64,000 nt of DNA from positions 2,643,674 to 2,707,673 of the forward strand of contig OY725501.1 of the NCBI GenBank assembly GCA_963281255.1, read 5' to 3'. The translations under genes and the position numbers were made by a program. The notes under the pieces are model-generated. The model did not search any database, was not told where the DNA came from, and was given only the letters and a program-made list of their open reading frames with translations. This DNA comes from Aphrocallistes beatrix (taxonomy: Eukaryota > Porifera > Hexactinellida > Sceptrulophora > Aphrocallistidae). Each line of letters opens with the position of its first letter. Position 1 is the first letter of the stretch. Positions 40,801-51,014 of this stretch are shown piece after piece.

Positions 40801-43800
40801 ATGAGTGCAGTGAAGTTCGCCCCGAATGACTGGAAGTACTCCAATCAAGTGATGAGTCTGAACGCAGAGCGGCAGCGCTCCGTCTCTAACGACGTGAGAC
40901 AGACCAGCCATGCTCTGCGCAACGAGACCGAGGCGAAGACCAAGTGGGAGCAGGAGAACACGGACAAGGCGCTCAAATTGCGCATGAACGACGTGACCGC
41001 TTGGAGAGACAAGGTGGAGCTCACCTTGTCCCGCACTGACGTCGAGATCTCTGCTCTCAGCGAGCTGAAGGAGACAGCAAGACAGGCGTACGAGAGCGAC
41101 CTGGTGCCTCTCAACATGGTCACGCAGTGCCTGGAGCTGAGAGAGAGACGCGTCTCTATCGACCTGGTGAGGGACTTCGTGGAGGCGGAGCTGAACAAAG
41201 AGAGAGAGGTGAGCTTCTACCCAGCAGTAGCACGTAGTTAGAGAGTTGGAATGGTCTCATTCGATTTTCTTCTCACAGGTTAGCTAAAGTATACAAATTC
41301 CACACAAATGAATTGAGCGATTTGTAAAGTTTTTGACGTCACAATCTATTGTCAACTTTTCCAATGTGAATGTATCAGGTGATAGAGCTGATACGGTGCA
41401 AGCTGTATGAGAAAGTCAGTGAGGCATACGACCAGGAGACGAAACTGCAAGACTGCCGCAACCAACTACAGGTGGACCTGATGGACAAGTGCCAGGCGCT
41501 GGAGATAGACGGAGACACCCTGAAGCTGAAGGAGAACACGGGCAGCCTGACCTTGAAGGACCACTACACGCTGCACAGAGAGGGCGTGACGGTGGACAGC
41601 TGGAACTCCTACAGCTCCTACAACACCCTCAAAGCGGAGGAGGAGATGCGGGCGAGTGCCGCCCTCAGGGACGCCATCAGACACACTATCAAGCAGACGG
41701 CGCTAGACTTGGACACGCAGCTCCAGGTTTCTATGTTCTGTCAATTCGATTTGTGAGTCCCCTAGTCGGGTTCAGGGACTTTGCCTTTGGAAGCTGACGG
41801 CATTTGTTTCCTAATAGCAAGATTCTTCTAAGTTAGTATATACTTATCCAGCAAATGATGGAATAAATGTAATATTTGTCACAAAATTTAGTAAATTATC
41901 AGAGACTAATTACTTTTTCCAACCACAAAAGTCTGAATTTTCCAGTGCATTTAGAATAATCTCCAACTTAATTCAATTATTTATCTCCATGACCTATCTG
42001 TGACCTTCTTGATAATTCGCATTTAGAATTTTTTGGGAGAGGCGAATGGCCACGCCACTGGATAGAGTCATCTGCTAAATTCATTTTACAGTGTTCGAAA
42101 TTCGGATGTAGTATTTGCATCTAATTTAACCTTAGAAAATCCGTAGTTGCTAATCTTTTTTAGAATTTTTTTCGTTAATACAAAATGATGTCATGTTCTT
42201 GCGATTTTTCGAGCAAATTATTCATCTTCATAGTCCCCTTATGACACCAAAGGTGCGATTGATGGACAAATAAATTGACTCAAAATCCCTGGATCCAGTG
42301 TGAAATCCAGGGATTCGGTGATGGTTGGTGAGTACGCGAATCTTTCCCCATTATGTCCCGCTTTTTGGATTCCATGTATAATACTTTTCCATTGCCTCCG
42401 CCATGTCCCGCGAAATTCAACGCCGCGTCCCGCTTTTATCACGGCTCAAGTTGGTATGTATGCATTGGTCTACTGGTAGGTAGGCCAGATTTTATTTGGC
42501 AATTTAGCCAATTGAAAAGCCATTTGGCCTCCGAAATTTTCGTTTGGCCGCTCATCAAGGGACGAATTACTTGATCGCTTAAATTTAATAATAAAATTGT
42601 GATTAGAATGAATCAAGTTTATTATGTAAATTTAGAGAATCTTGTTATCAACAGAATACATATATGAAACTGAGTAAATTGTTTTAAAATTAATTTAGCT
42701 GAATATGTTGGATAATAATATTTAATCAGTGCCTATAATGTCCTGACACTACACACTACTGGGAACGAGCACTGATACTTCATCCTACGTTACACCCTAA
42801 CCTGAAATATTATTAAAAGGTCATTGCCATGAAGATACAAAATCCACTTACTAACAACAATAATCTCAATACAATAACTTCTATCCAGTAATTCTTTTTC
42901 TATCATTTCTACAAGTATCAGCAGAAATAATGCAAAAGCAGTTCAAATATATAATTTTCAACTCAGTTCCTTATAAGTAGTTTGTGTTTAATTGGCACCT
43001 CAAATCAATGAGTCGATACCAAGATAAGACAAAGTGTGCCCTTTAGCTTATCAGATTGAAATTTTTCATTATTCGTGTAGATCAGTATCAAGCTAAACTA
43101 TTATTAGTTTGTTGGTCCTCTGATAAGACAATAATTTCACATTTAAGGAATTTGGTCTAATTTAGCCGATTTGAGTGAGCGGTCTGGCCTTCTGGTCTGG
43201 ATATATCAGAAACCCTGACTCTTATAATTATTATTAATAAAGCTCACTTTTTCAAAAAGATTTGTTACCATTCCATAATATCAATTAGAATGCTTGCCTA
43301 CACATAAAGTCCCATACTCCCTCTCACATCCTCTACAACTGCTGGTGTGTGATATCTGCATTCATCAGTTGGATTGGGAGGTGAAATGGTAGAGAGGCTT
43401 TGGACTGATATTCCATTCCTTCAGAATATCAGTTCACCTGACTCTCTAATATTTTATTATTTATTATATTCCAATAAAACTTCTTTGTCCATTAAAAAAT
43501 TTCTTAGGATCTCTTGAATACGACACTGCAATTCAATTTGAAACTCAAATAATGAACAATTAGAGAAAAACACTATCAACAAACCTATCTAATTGTCTGT
43601 TCTCTAATAGTCCACTCATCAGTGGCGGAGCCAGGGGGGCCAGGCCCCGGTATGGACCCCATCGCTTCAGTATTTCTGCATAGCAGGCCCGCTGAAATAT
43701 TTGAGTACCCCAGGTGTCCCAGGTTGAGATCAACGTCTGGCTACGCCACTACCACTCATTAGTGTACAATTAGAGTTAACTAACACCCCACACTGCCACA

Positions 43801-44589
43801 TAAATACGTCCTATCTCATGTAATGTCACATCTTCAGCTATTAAATTTTACAGGATTAAAACATTATACACGTGCATTCCTCATTACTACATCCTAACGA
43901 TATTACAATGTTTGTGTCGATTTAATGTTTGCATTTCCTCGTTACTTCTTCTTCCTGATATCGGCAGGTACTCAGGTAGATAACTTAAGATGACCGATCG
44001 ATTATAGAAGTGTTTTTATATTTTACTCCAAGCAATTAAGTAGTTGCTAGGAATGTGACTGGTCCATAGCTGTGCCTGAACTGATCTTGTCTTCAAGGCT
44101 ACCAACTATTCATTTCGGCGCAGAGTCCACGAGACAGAACAGACGGTGAGAGAGCTCGAGTGGCAGAAGAATAAGACCGAGCAAGAGATCTCGGACATCA
44201 AATCTGAGGTGGAGAGGCTGGACTCGGCTAGTTCGCAGAAGAACATTCCTCTCATGATCGTTCAGACCCGGCTGGACACTCGTCGCAACCGACCCAACGT
44301 TGAGTTATGCAAGGACGCAGGAGAGTACCAGCTGGCCTCGGAGGGGAAGGAGATCGTGGGGAGCATCCAGGCTCTGAATGAGAAGTTGGCAGTGGCTAAC
44401 AACGCACTGGCAGAGCTGCACCGCACCCTGTCACGGGTGGAGGAGAACCTCTCCATCAAGAACTACTCCCTGCAGCTGGATAGGCACTGCATATCCATAC
44501 GAACTGATGAGGAGGGGGCGAATGGGACAGAGGGGGAGAAGGGACCGGATTCAGATAGGTCTGAACAGCAACCAGATGCAAACCCATAA
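40801..44589 (+). CDS. Tektin
   Basis: Tektins are coiled-coil filaments inside the lumen of ciliary and flagellar doublet microtubules. Three exons: 40801-41208, 41379-41726 and 44098-44589, with donors GAG|GTGAGC and CAG|GTTTCT and acceptors TATCAG|GTGATA and TTCAAG|GCTACC. All joins are in phase, giving 415 residues, normal for the family. The tektin signature is RPNVELCKDAG starting at residue 317; other family segments are LELRERRVSIDLVRDFVEAE and long heptad-rich helices throughout. The start MSAVKFAPNDWKYSN resembles the N-terminal W-containing motif of tektins; another in-frame ATG upstream is less likely. I cannot choose between TEKT paralogues (TEKT2/4-like is possible). Intron 2 (2371 bp) contains a hAT-like element and other repeats. 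Confidence 0.9.
42330..42475 (-). repeat. GCGGGACA repeat in tektin intron 2
   Basis: Contains TGTCCCGCTTTTTGGATTCC and GTCCCGCGAAATTCAACGCC; read on the minus strand it resembles about 31600-31720. Probably one dispersed element family. Confidence 0.6.
43620..43751. mobile_element. hAT-like MITE (132 bp) in tektin intron 2
   Basis: The ends CAGTGGCGGAGCCAGG and GTCTGGCTACGCCACTA are flanked by a perfect 8-bp duplication CCACTCAT (43612-43619 and 43752-43759). Confidence 0.88.
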
Positions 44590-45402
44590 GATACTACACG
44601 GCTACCCGATCTCTATGCTACAGTCCATATATACACGTAATACATAATACGCACTATTTATACTGACTAACACAATATTATTGTAATAGTTAAACAGATT
44701 TGCTGTGGATGAATTGTATTAAAATTCACTTTCACCCATAACTCAACCAAGCTACTGATAAATGGACATACCTAATTTACGGAATGGAACGGAACGGTTC
44801 CGGAATTATAAATGCCTAATTTACGGAATATCCGTGAATTAGGCAGTGTGCGAAACCATTGATGAAGGTGAGTTCCTGTCTGTTTTTAACATATTAACGA
44901 CCTGTTGATTCGATATAAGTATTGCTTGAAGGATTCAAGAACATTTTGTGTGACTGGATTAGATCTGATATACAATTGAAAATAAAAACGCATAGGGCCT
45001 GATTAACGAATCTGATTACCTGAATGAATTTTGGAAGAGAGGAGGGAATAGCTAGATTATTATAAATACCAATACAACTTTTGGCACCTTATAACTATAT
45101 TTATAATCGAGAATGAAGGATAGTATCCGTGTACTATTCGAAGATAACTTTTCATGATCTCGTATTTCTTATGCATAAATTTATAAATAAATAAATATAA
45201 ATGCTCCTATCCCCCAGTTTTTTATAAGATAAATATGATTGGTGCTAAACTTGTGCCGTAGAACGCTAGTGCCGCCTCTGATTTCAAGCGACAAAATATT
45301 GCTGTAATTCGTCAATTTGATTAATTAAAAAATGTTTAGAATCCGGGACAGAGGGAATTCAACCGAAAGGGGCCTAATAATGTACATGCATAGCATTCTA
45401 AT
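44590..45402. other. Gene-free stretch after tektin
   Basis: A decayed GGGACGGGA-family copy lies at about 44769-44845 (CCTAATTTACGGAATGG and inverse). The rest is AT-rich without visible features. Confidence 0.5.
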
Positions 45403-46203
45403 CAGGGTTGGAATTTAACCCGGGTTAAATAGGTTTTGCCCAGCCCAGTGGGTTAAACCCGGGTTTAATTAGTTTAACCCGGGTTAAAACGGGTTTTATT
45501 CTCCAGAAACGGATTTTCCCAGTTATTGTCCTTGTTTTCAAATTCAACGATATGATTAATTATATAAGCGTATTTATTGTAAGAGGTGCATATCAAAATC
45601 TAATACACTAATGAAAATCTAAAACAAATGAAAAGCAAATCACCAGTCAAACTCCACTGAACCTCTCAATTCGCGATAACATGTTACCAATTTTGCTGTT
45701 TTCTCTAAGCCTAATCTATTTCGAAGTTTGTTCTGGACTAAACTAAAGCTAGAAAATATCCGCTCAATTGAAGCATTTATGCACCTCACCTTGGACCTTC
45801 TACTTTTAGAAAAAAGCTTTGAACAGGATCACTGGGCCACCAACAAAACTAGCATTATACATGTAGTAGTAACCGCTATGATTAGAGTAGGTAAGGTAAA
45901 CAAACTGCTCTACATATATAATAGTAGTATCCTTTGATTGTTTACTTAATGCACCTCAGATTGTTGTAACTTTTAAGAAATTCCATTGTTCGTACATCAG
46001 GTCTTATTAAAAACATCATTACGGAATCTCAATATCATACTTGCAGGATAAGAATTTTCAATCCAAACAATTGATATTGCTAAAATTAACTTGTTTTACA
46101 AGTACATTAGAATAAAACCCACTTTAACCCAGTTTAACCCACAAAAGGGGGTTTTGCCCAGCCCGGGTTTAACCCGGGGGGTGGGTTAAATTAGCCAACC
46201 CTG
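45403..46203 (-). mobile_element. hAT element with transposase C-terminal remnant (801 bp)
   Basis: The ends CAGGGTTGGAATTTAACCC and GGGTTAAATTAGCCAACCCTG are flanked by a perfect 8-bp duplication ATTCTAAT (45395-45402 and 46204-46211). On the minus strand about 45640-45790 encodes NASIERIFSSFSLVQNKLRN followed by GLEKTAKL, the hAT dimerisation-domain signature, ending VEFDW and a stop. It is an internally deleted copy of an autonomous hAT. A relative in plus orientation is at 61936-62304. Confidence 0.88.
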
Positions 46204-46274
46204 ATTCTAATAGAATGCTATAGCACATATATAAACATCTTAATGAACATGTGCACTGTACTTTCTAATACTGT

Positions 46275-46330
46275 ACAACAAGGGTGCTCAAACGGTGGCC
46301 CGCGGATAATTCGCTTGTTTTCATTATTCA
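46275..46330 (+). mobile_element. Single hAT-like end
   Basis: GGTGCTCAAACGGTGGCCCG resembles the terminal sequence of Charlie-type hAT elements. No partner end was found, so it is a fragment at most. Confidence 0.35.
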
Positions 46331-46384
46331 TATATATACAGTAGATTGACGTGCTTCAATCGTCAGATAATAATTGTCATTTAT

Positions 46385-47133
46385 CTTATATATTAAAATG
46401 CTAGGATTTTTTTGTTTGTGTGTTTGTCCGAATTGATTGAAGAATTGGGAAGTCATAGAGGTGTGAAAATTGCCATGTAGGTGTCAAATGATATGACTAC
46501 AATTAAGTTCTAAGATCTAAGCGAAATTTTCACATCTCTGCAAAAAAAATGGAAAACAATTTTTCACACCTTTTCTATACTAAATAAAGGACTACACTAT
46601 CACAATATAAGTCATTGTACGACACTACAATAGATCGTCATTGTTAATTAATACTTCAAAGCCACAACTTATGTTTGATATCTTAAATGTATTATAATGT
46701 ATGGCAATAAAAAAAGACTATGTGCATATTTTCACACCATTTGATGAATTTTGAAAATAATGCTAGAAACTTGCTTTCAACGGTTGGCATGGGGTTTTCA
46801 GGGGTGCAGATTTCGAATATCATATTTCGTGTAAATTTGATAATTAATTTGTTTACTTTTGTTTACAATAGATACATAAAGTAAACAAATTACAAAAATA
46901 GGCTAGCGACTAGCTTCCAACAGTTGACATGGGGTTTTTGGTACTGTTGATTTCGAATATTATATTTTCAGATCCATATGAAAAATTAATCGTTGACCTT
47001 TTTACAATATTTATATAAAGAAAAAGAATTCCCAAAATATGTTAGATTAAGTAACTCCAGGCGCCCGCAGGGCGACTCTGCGGACACGCAGTGTCCGCAA
47101 GCCGCGCAGCGCAAGCAAGCGAAGCGTGCTTGT
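46385..47133 (+). repeat. GC-tailed dispersed repeat, first of a tandem pair
   Basis: It starts near TTATATATTAAAATGCTAGG and ends with the GC tail GCAGGGCGACTCTGCGGACA ... GAAGCGTGCTTGT. The next copy follows directly at 47134. The internal AT-rich body differs from other copies, containing TTTTCACACC motifs. Confidence 0.65.
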
Positions 47134-47821
47134 ATATATAAAAAGCTAATTTTTGGCATGTCAGAGTCTTTTGGCTATGGCACCACTAGGTTCTGAGCTC
47201 AGAGCAAAATGTCGGCTCATCATGGAATTATAACGTCATTGTCACATTTTTAAAAGTTAAGCAACACAGTTATTCGAGCATAACTCAGCCATTATAGGAG
47301 ATCAGGGTTGGCAGGTTTTAACCAGGTTAAAACCGTCCTGTCCAACACTTGGGTGGACAAAACTGGACAAAACCTGGACTAAACCTGGACTAAACTTGGA
47401 TATAACCGTTATATCCAAGTTTCGTCCAAGTTTTGTCCAGGTTTTGTCCAGTTGTTAAAACCAGGTTTTGTCCACTGCCCTGTCCAAAACCTGTTTTGGA
47501 CGGACAAAACCCAACCCTGTAGGAGATAGAAGGCTGAAATTTTAATAGAATCTGTATACTAACATATCTCACATATGATGCAACTATCATCAAAAAATGA
47601 TGACTCATCACTTTGCTATGACGTCATCATTACTCATCAAAATTTTAAATTGATAAATTTGGTGATTTTTCAAGTGATATCGATTATAAAAGTAAGACAG
47701 ACATATTTAGAGATGTTATCTCCCTTATAATTAAACAATGTGATCCCAGACGACCGAAGGGAGCCTGTGGCGGACACAAAGTGTCCACCAGCCGCGCAGC
47801 GCAAGCAAGCGAAGCGCGCTT
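47134..47821 (+). repeat. GC-tailed dispersed repeat, second of a tandem pair
   Basis: The body (TTTGGCATGTCAGAGTCTTT, ATGACGTCATCATTACTCAT) and tail (GGCGGACACAAAGTGTCCAC ... GCGCGCTTGT) match 53330-53822. It is interrupted by the hAT MITE at 47303-47519. Confidence 0.8.
47303..47519. mobile_element. hAT-like MITE (217 bp) with visible empty site
   Basis: Ends CAGGGTTGG and CCAACCCTG, flanked by the 8-bp duplication TAGGAGAT (47295-47302, 47520-47527). The homologous repeat at about 53510-53530 reads ATTATAGGAGATAGAAGG without the insert, the pre-insertion state. The interior repeats GGACAAAACCTGGAC-type units. Confidence 0.92.
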
Positions 47822-48000
47822 GTATTAATAAAAATCCCAATATAATATATATTTTTTATTCCGGGAATTATTTTTTTAAATCCTTAAAAGATAGACTGCA
47901 TGTACGTAGTATATGCAAATTCCACCAGATTCCACGTCCACCATTCAGTCGACCCGAACAGTCTAGAACTCTCCTATTTAGGATATCTGTTGAACTAGAT

Positions 48001-48418
48001 CAGTGGTTCTCAACGGGGGCGATACCGCCCCCCGGTGGGCGTCCAGAGAATTTAGGGGGGTGCTAGGGGAAAAGGGGGCGCTAGGGAAATATTTCTTTCA
48101 TAATAAATTATTTGTATAACTTTGGATTGAAGTATAATTTGATTGAGAGGATAACATATAGGAGAGTATTATCATAAATTACTGAACCGAATGTGGCAAA
48201 ACTTGTAGGCGACCACCAATGTCAGGGATTCCATTATAACCTCATTAATAATAAAATTTTGGATACTTCATCTATGCATATATAATTTGATACATAACAA
48301 ATTAATACATGTGTGATCTAAATTTGTAGCCTGTTTATTCAGTAATACGAGAAGGGGGGCGCTGGAAAATTTTTAAATACATAAGGGGGCGATAAGTGAA
48401 AAAGGTTGAGAAACACTG
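48001..48418. mobile_element. hAT element, Charlie/Zaphod-like ends (418 bp)
   Basis: The ends CAGTGGTTCTCAACG and GTTGAGAAACACTG are flanked by a perfect 8-bp duplication AACTAGAT (47993-48000, 48419-48426). GGGGGCGC motifs are repeated near both ends. Its right part (48183-48418) is included in the downstream tandem duplication, whose breakpoint lies inside it. Confidence 0.9.
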
Positions 48419-48561
48419 AACTAGATGGTAGTTTAGGATTACTTCCATACTGATCCGTTATCTGTATTACTAGCTGGGAGGAGGATAATTATTAAGTAAC
48501 CTACCGTACTTGTGGTAGACCGTGACATACAGAACTAGTTCCCCTCACTGATAGCAAAGCT

Positions 48562-50143
48562 ATGCTTATCTTACGTGGTTGGTTCCTTGTTGCACGGGTT
48601 TCAATTAGACCGTTTATAAGCCGTCCCTCCCAGCTCTACCTCATGTCCCACACGGCCGACCCTTCTCTCGCCGCCCGCTCCATCTGGACGGGGAAGCAGC
48701 ACGTGTCCGAATCGGACCCCGTGCTCTTCTCCTTGCTGCAGGAGGAGAAGCGGAGACAGATAGAGGGTCTGGAGCTAATCGCGTCGGAGAACTTCACCAG
48801 CCAAGCAGTGCTGGACTGCCTGGGCTCTTGTCTCACTAACAAATACTCGGAAGGGTACCCGGGCCAGAGGTATTACGGCGGGAACCAGGTCGTGGACAAG
48901 GTGGAGTCTCTCTGCCAGCAACGGGCGCTAGAAGCCTTCAAGTTGGACCCTGAGAAGTGGGGCGTGAACGTGCAGCCGCTGTCTGGCTCCCCTGCCAACT
49001 TCCAGGCCTACACGGGCCTGCTGCGACCGCACGACAGGATCATGGGACTGGACCTGCCGGATGGGGGTCACCTCACGCACGGGTTCATGGCGGGGGAGAA
49101 GAGGATCTCTGCCACTTCCATCTACTTCGAGAGCATGCCCTACAAGCTGGACCCGGCCACTGGGCTGATCGACTACGACAAACTGAGAGACAACGCACGC
49201 CTCTTCAAGCCGCGCATCATCATAGCCGGCATCAGCGCCTACTCGCGGCTGCTTGACTACAAGCGCTTCAGAGAGGTATGCGATGAGGTTGGCGCCTATC
49301 TGCTGTCGGATATGGCGCACATTAGCGGGCTAGTGGCGGCGGGGGTGATTCCATCTCCTTTCGACTACTCGGATGTCGTCACCACGACCACGCACAAGTC
49401 ACTGCGGGGCCCGCGTGCCGGCATCATATTCTACCGAATAGGTGTTAAGGGGATGAACCAGAAGGGAGAAGAGGTGTCGTACGACCTCAAAAAGCCGATA
49501 GATTCGGCTGTGTTCCCAGGCTTGCAGGGGGGTCCGCATGAGAATACGATCGCAGGCATCGCCACCTGTTTCAAGCAGGCCATGGAGACAGACTTTATAA
49601 CCTACCAGGAGCAGGTTATAAAGAATGCCCAGGTGAGCATCAGGCTACAATGTCCCAGTATACTGCTGCTTATCATCTGGTGTTATGCCTGACGTAATCC
49701 TTTAGGCCTTATCTGCTCAGCTGATGGAGCTAGGGTGGAGTGTTGTAACGGGCGGAACGGACACACACGTATTTCTCATAGACTTGAAGCCAAAAGGACT
49801 GGACGGAGCTCGAGCTGAATTCATGCTAGAGCTGTGTAACATCACAGTGAACAAGAACATGGTTCCAGGGGACAAGAGCGCCCTGTCGCCTGGAGGACTG
49901 AGGATAGGGTCCCCCTCCCTCACCACGAGGAATCTGGACGATAAAGATATGAGACAGGTGGGGGAGTTCATCGCCAGGGCGTTGGAGCTGGCTGTGAAGT
50001 CGAAGAAGATGTGCACTGAGCGACTGAAAGGGTGGAAGGAATTCGTTCAGGATGATGAAATGAGAAAGCTATGGGAGCCTCTGAAAAATGAGGTTCAGCA
50101 GTTCTCTGTTCGATTTCCCATGCCTGGTGCCAATAACTACTGA
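48562..50143 (+). CDS. SHMT2: Serine hydroxymethyltransferase
   Basis: A PLP enzyme converting serine and tetrahydrofolate to glycine and 5,10-methylene-THF. Two exons, 48562-49632 and 49706-50143, separated by a 73-bp intron (CAG|GTGAGC ... TTTAG|GCCTTA), give 502 residues. Visible motifs: [44 protein letters not shown], the PLP lysine Lys279 in [12 protein letters not shown], and [15 protein letters not shown]. The first 27 residues are hydrophobic and Arg-rich without acids ([17 protein letters not shown]), a likely mitochondrial presequence. A second Met at residue 28 (MSHTADPSL) could give a cytosolic form from the same gene. SHMT2 is used for the mitochondrial form; a single dual-targeted SHMT is equally possible. 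A truncated duplicate is at 54405-55253. Confidence 0.92.
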
Positions 50144-51014
50144 TTTATGCCCAGGGTGTGACGTGGTGTGGTTTGATAGGACACTAATTACCCGTAGATC
50201 ACTTAATAAGTAACTACTAATTTGTTCCTTAATATAATTTCGAATCTTCGTTTTTGTTAAATTATCATATTTTTATCCATCTCGTTAATGTAAAACAATC
50301 AGTGGGCATGTCTAATTTCCGGGACGGAATCCCGTCCCGGAAATTAGGCATGCCCACAATCAGTGTATGTCTTAGTCGAGAAATAAATCTAGGAAAGGTG
50401 CATTAAAACAATGCACGCCGACAACGGTCTATTGGCTTCTGAAGCGAAAGTATGGGATAGGAAAGCACCTAGACTCTACCATAGCATTATATATACTGAT
50501 AGAATGCTATGGCTCTACTTATACAATGTATTACAACTCTTCCTTATTTATTTAGCCACAATACTTGGTTATGTTTGGGCATCTGCTATGCCATGATCAA
50601 ACTTTGAATATAATAATCGATTAATCAAGTAGAAAAGTGACTACTCTGCACAAGGAGAGGTATTTATATCTTTCTGAGGCCATCGATATATCAAGTCTTG
50701 ATTCTGTATAGATACATACATAGACCTTGCATAACGAGACAACCATAGCCAATATTTCTACGCATATTAAAGTCGTGTGTACATACTAAACTGTTTAAAA
50801 TGTGCTTGAGGCACTATTGAAACTGCCAGCCGCAAAAAAGGATGTGGAAGCATGTTGACCACTAAATTCTAGTTTTTCGACAATATTCTCTTCCTATTTA
50901 AAACGATTATTTTCATTAAAAAAATCGTAGAAAACACATAAAAAGGCTAGGATTGTTCCTTATATACTAAAGGTACTATTGGAAATGTTTGAATAAATAC
51001 GTGTACAAGTGTTC
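50144..51014. other. Intergenic region between SHMT and M20 hydrolase
   Basis: It contains a GGGACGGGA-family hairpin at 50305-50354 (TCTAATTTCCGGGACGGAAT with its inverse). No gene was seen. The two flanking genes converge. Confidence 0.55.

Noticed and set aside
48928-49320. 130-codon antisense open frame in SHMT
   Set aside because: GC-rich SHMT coding sequence gives antisense open frames; repeated identically in the duplicate only because the DNA is duplicated.
50411-50596. 61-codon frame with a hydrophobic C-terminal half
   Set aside because: No homologue recognised, no splice context, AT-rich intergenic DNA.
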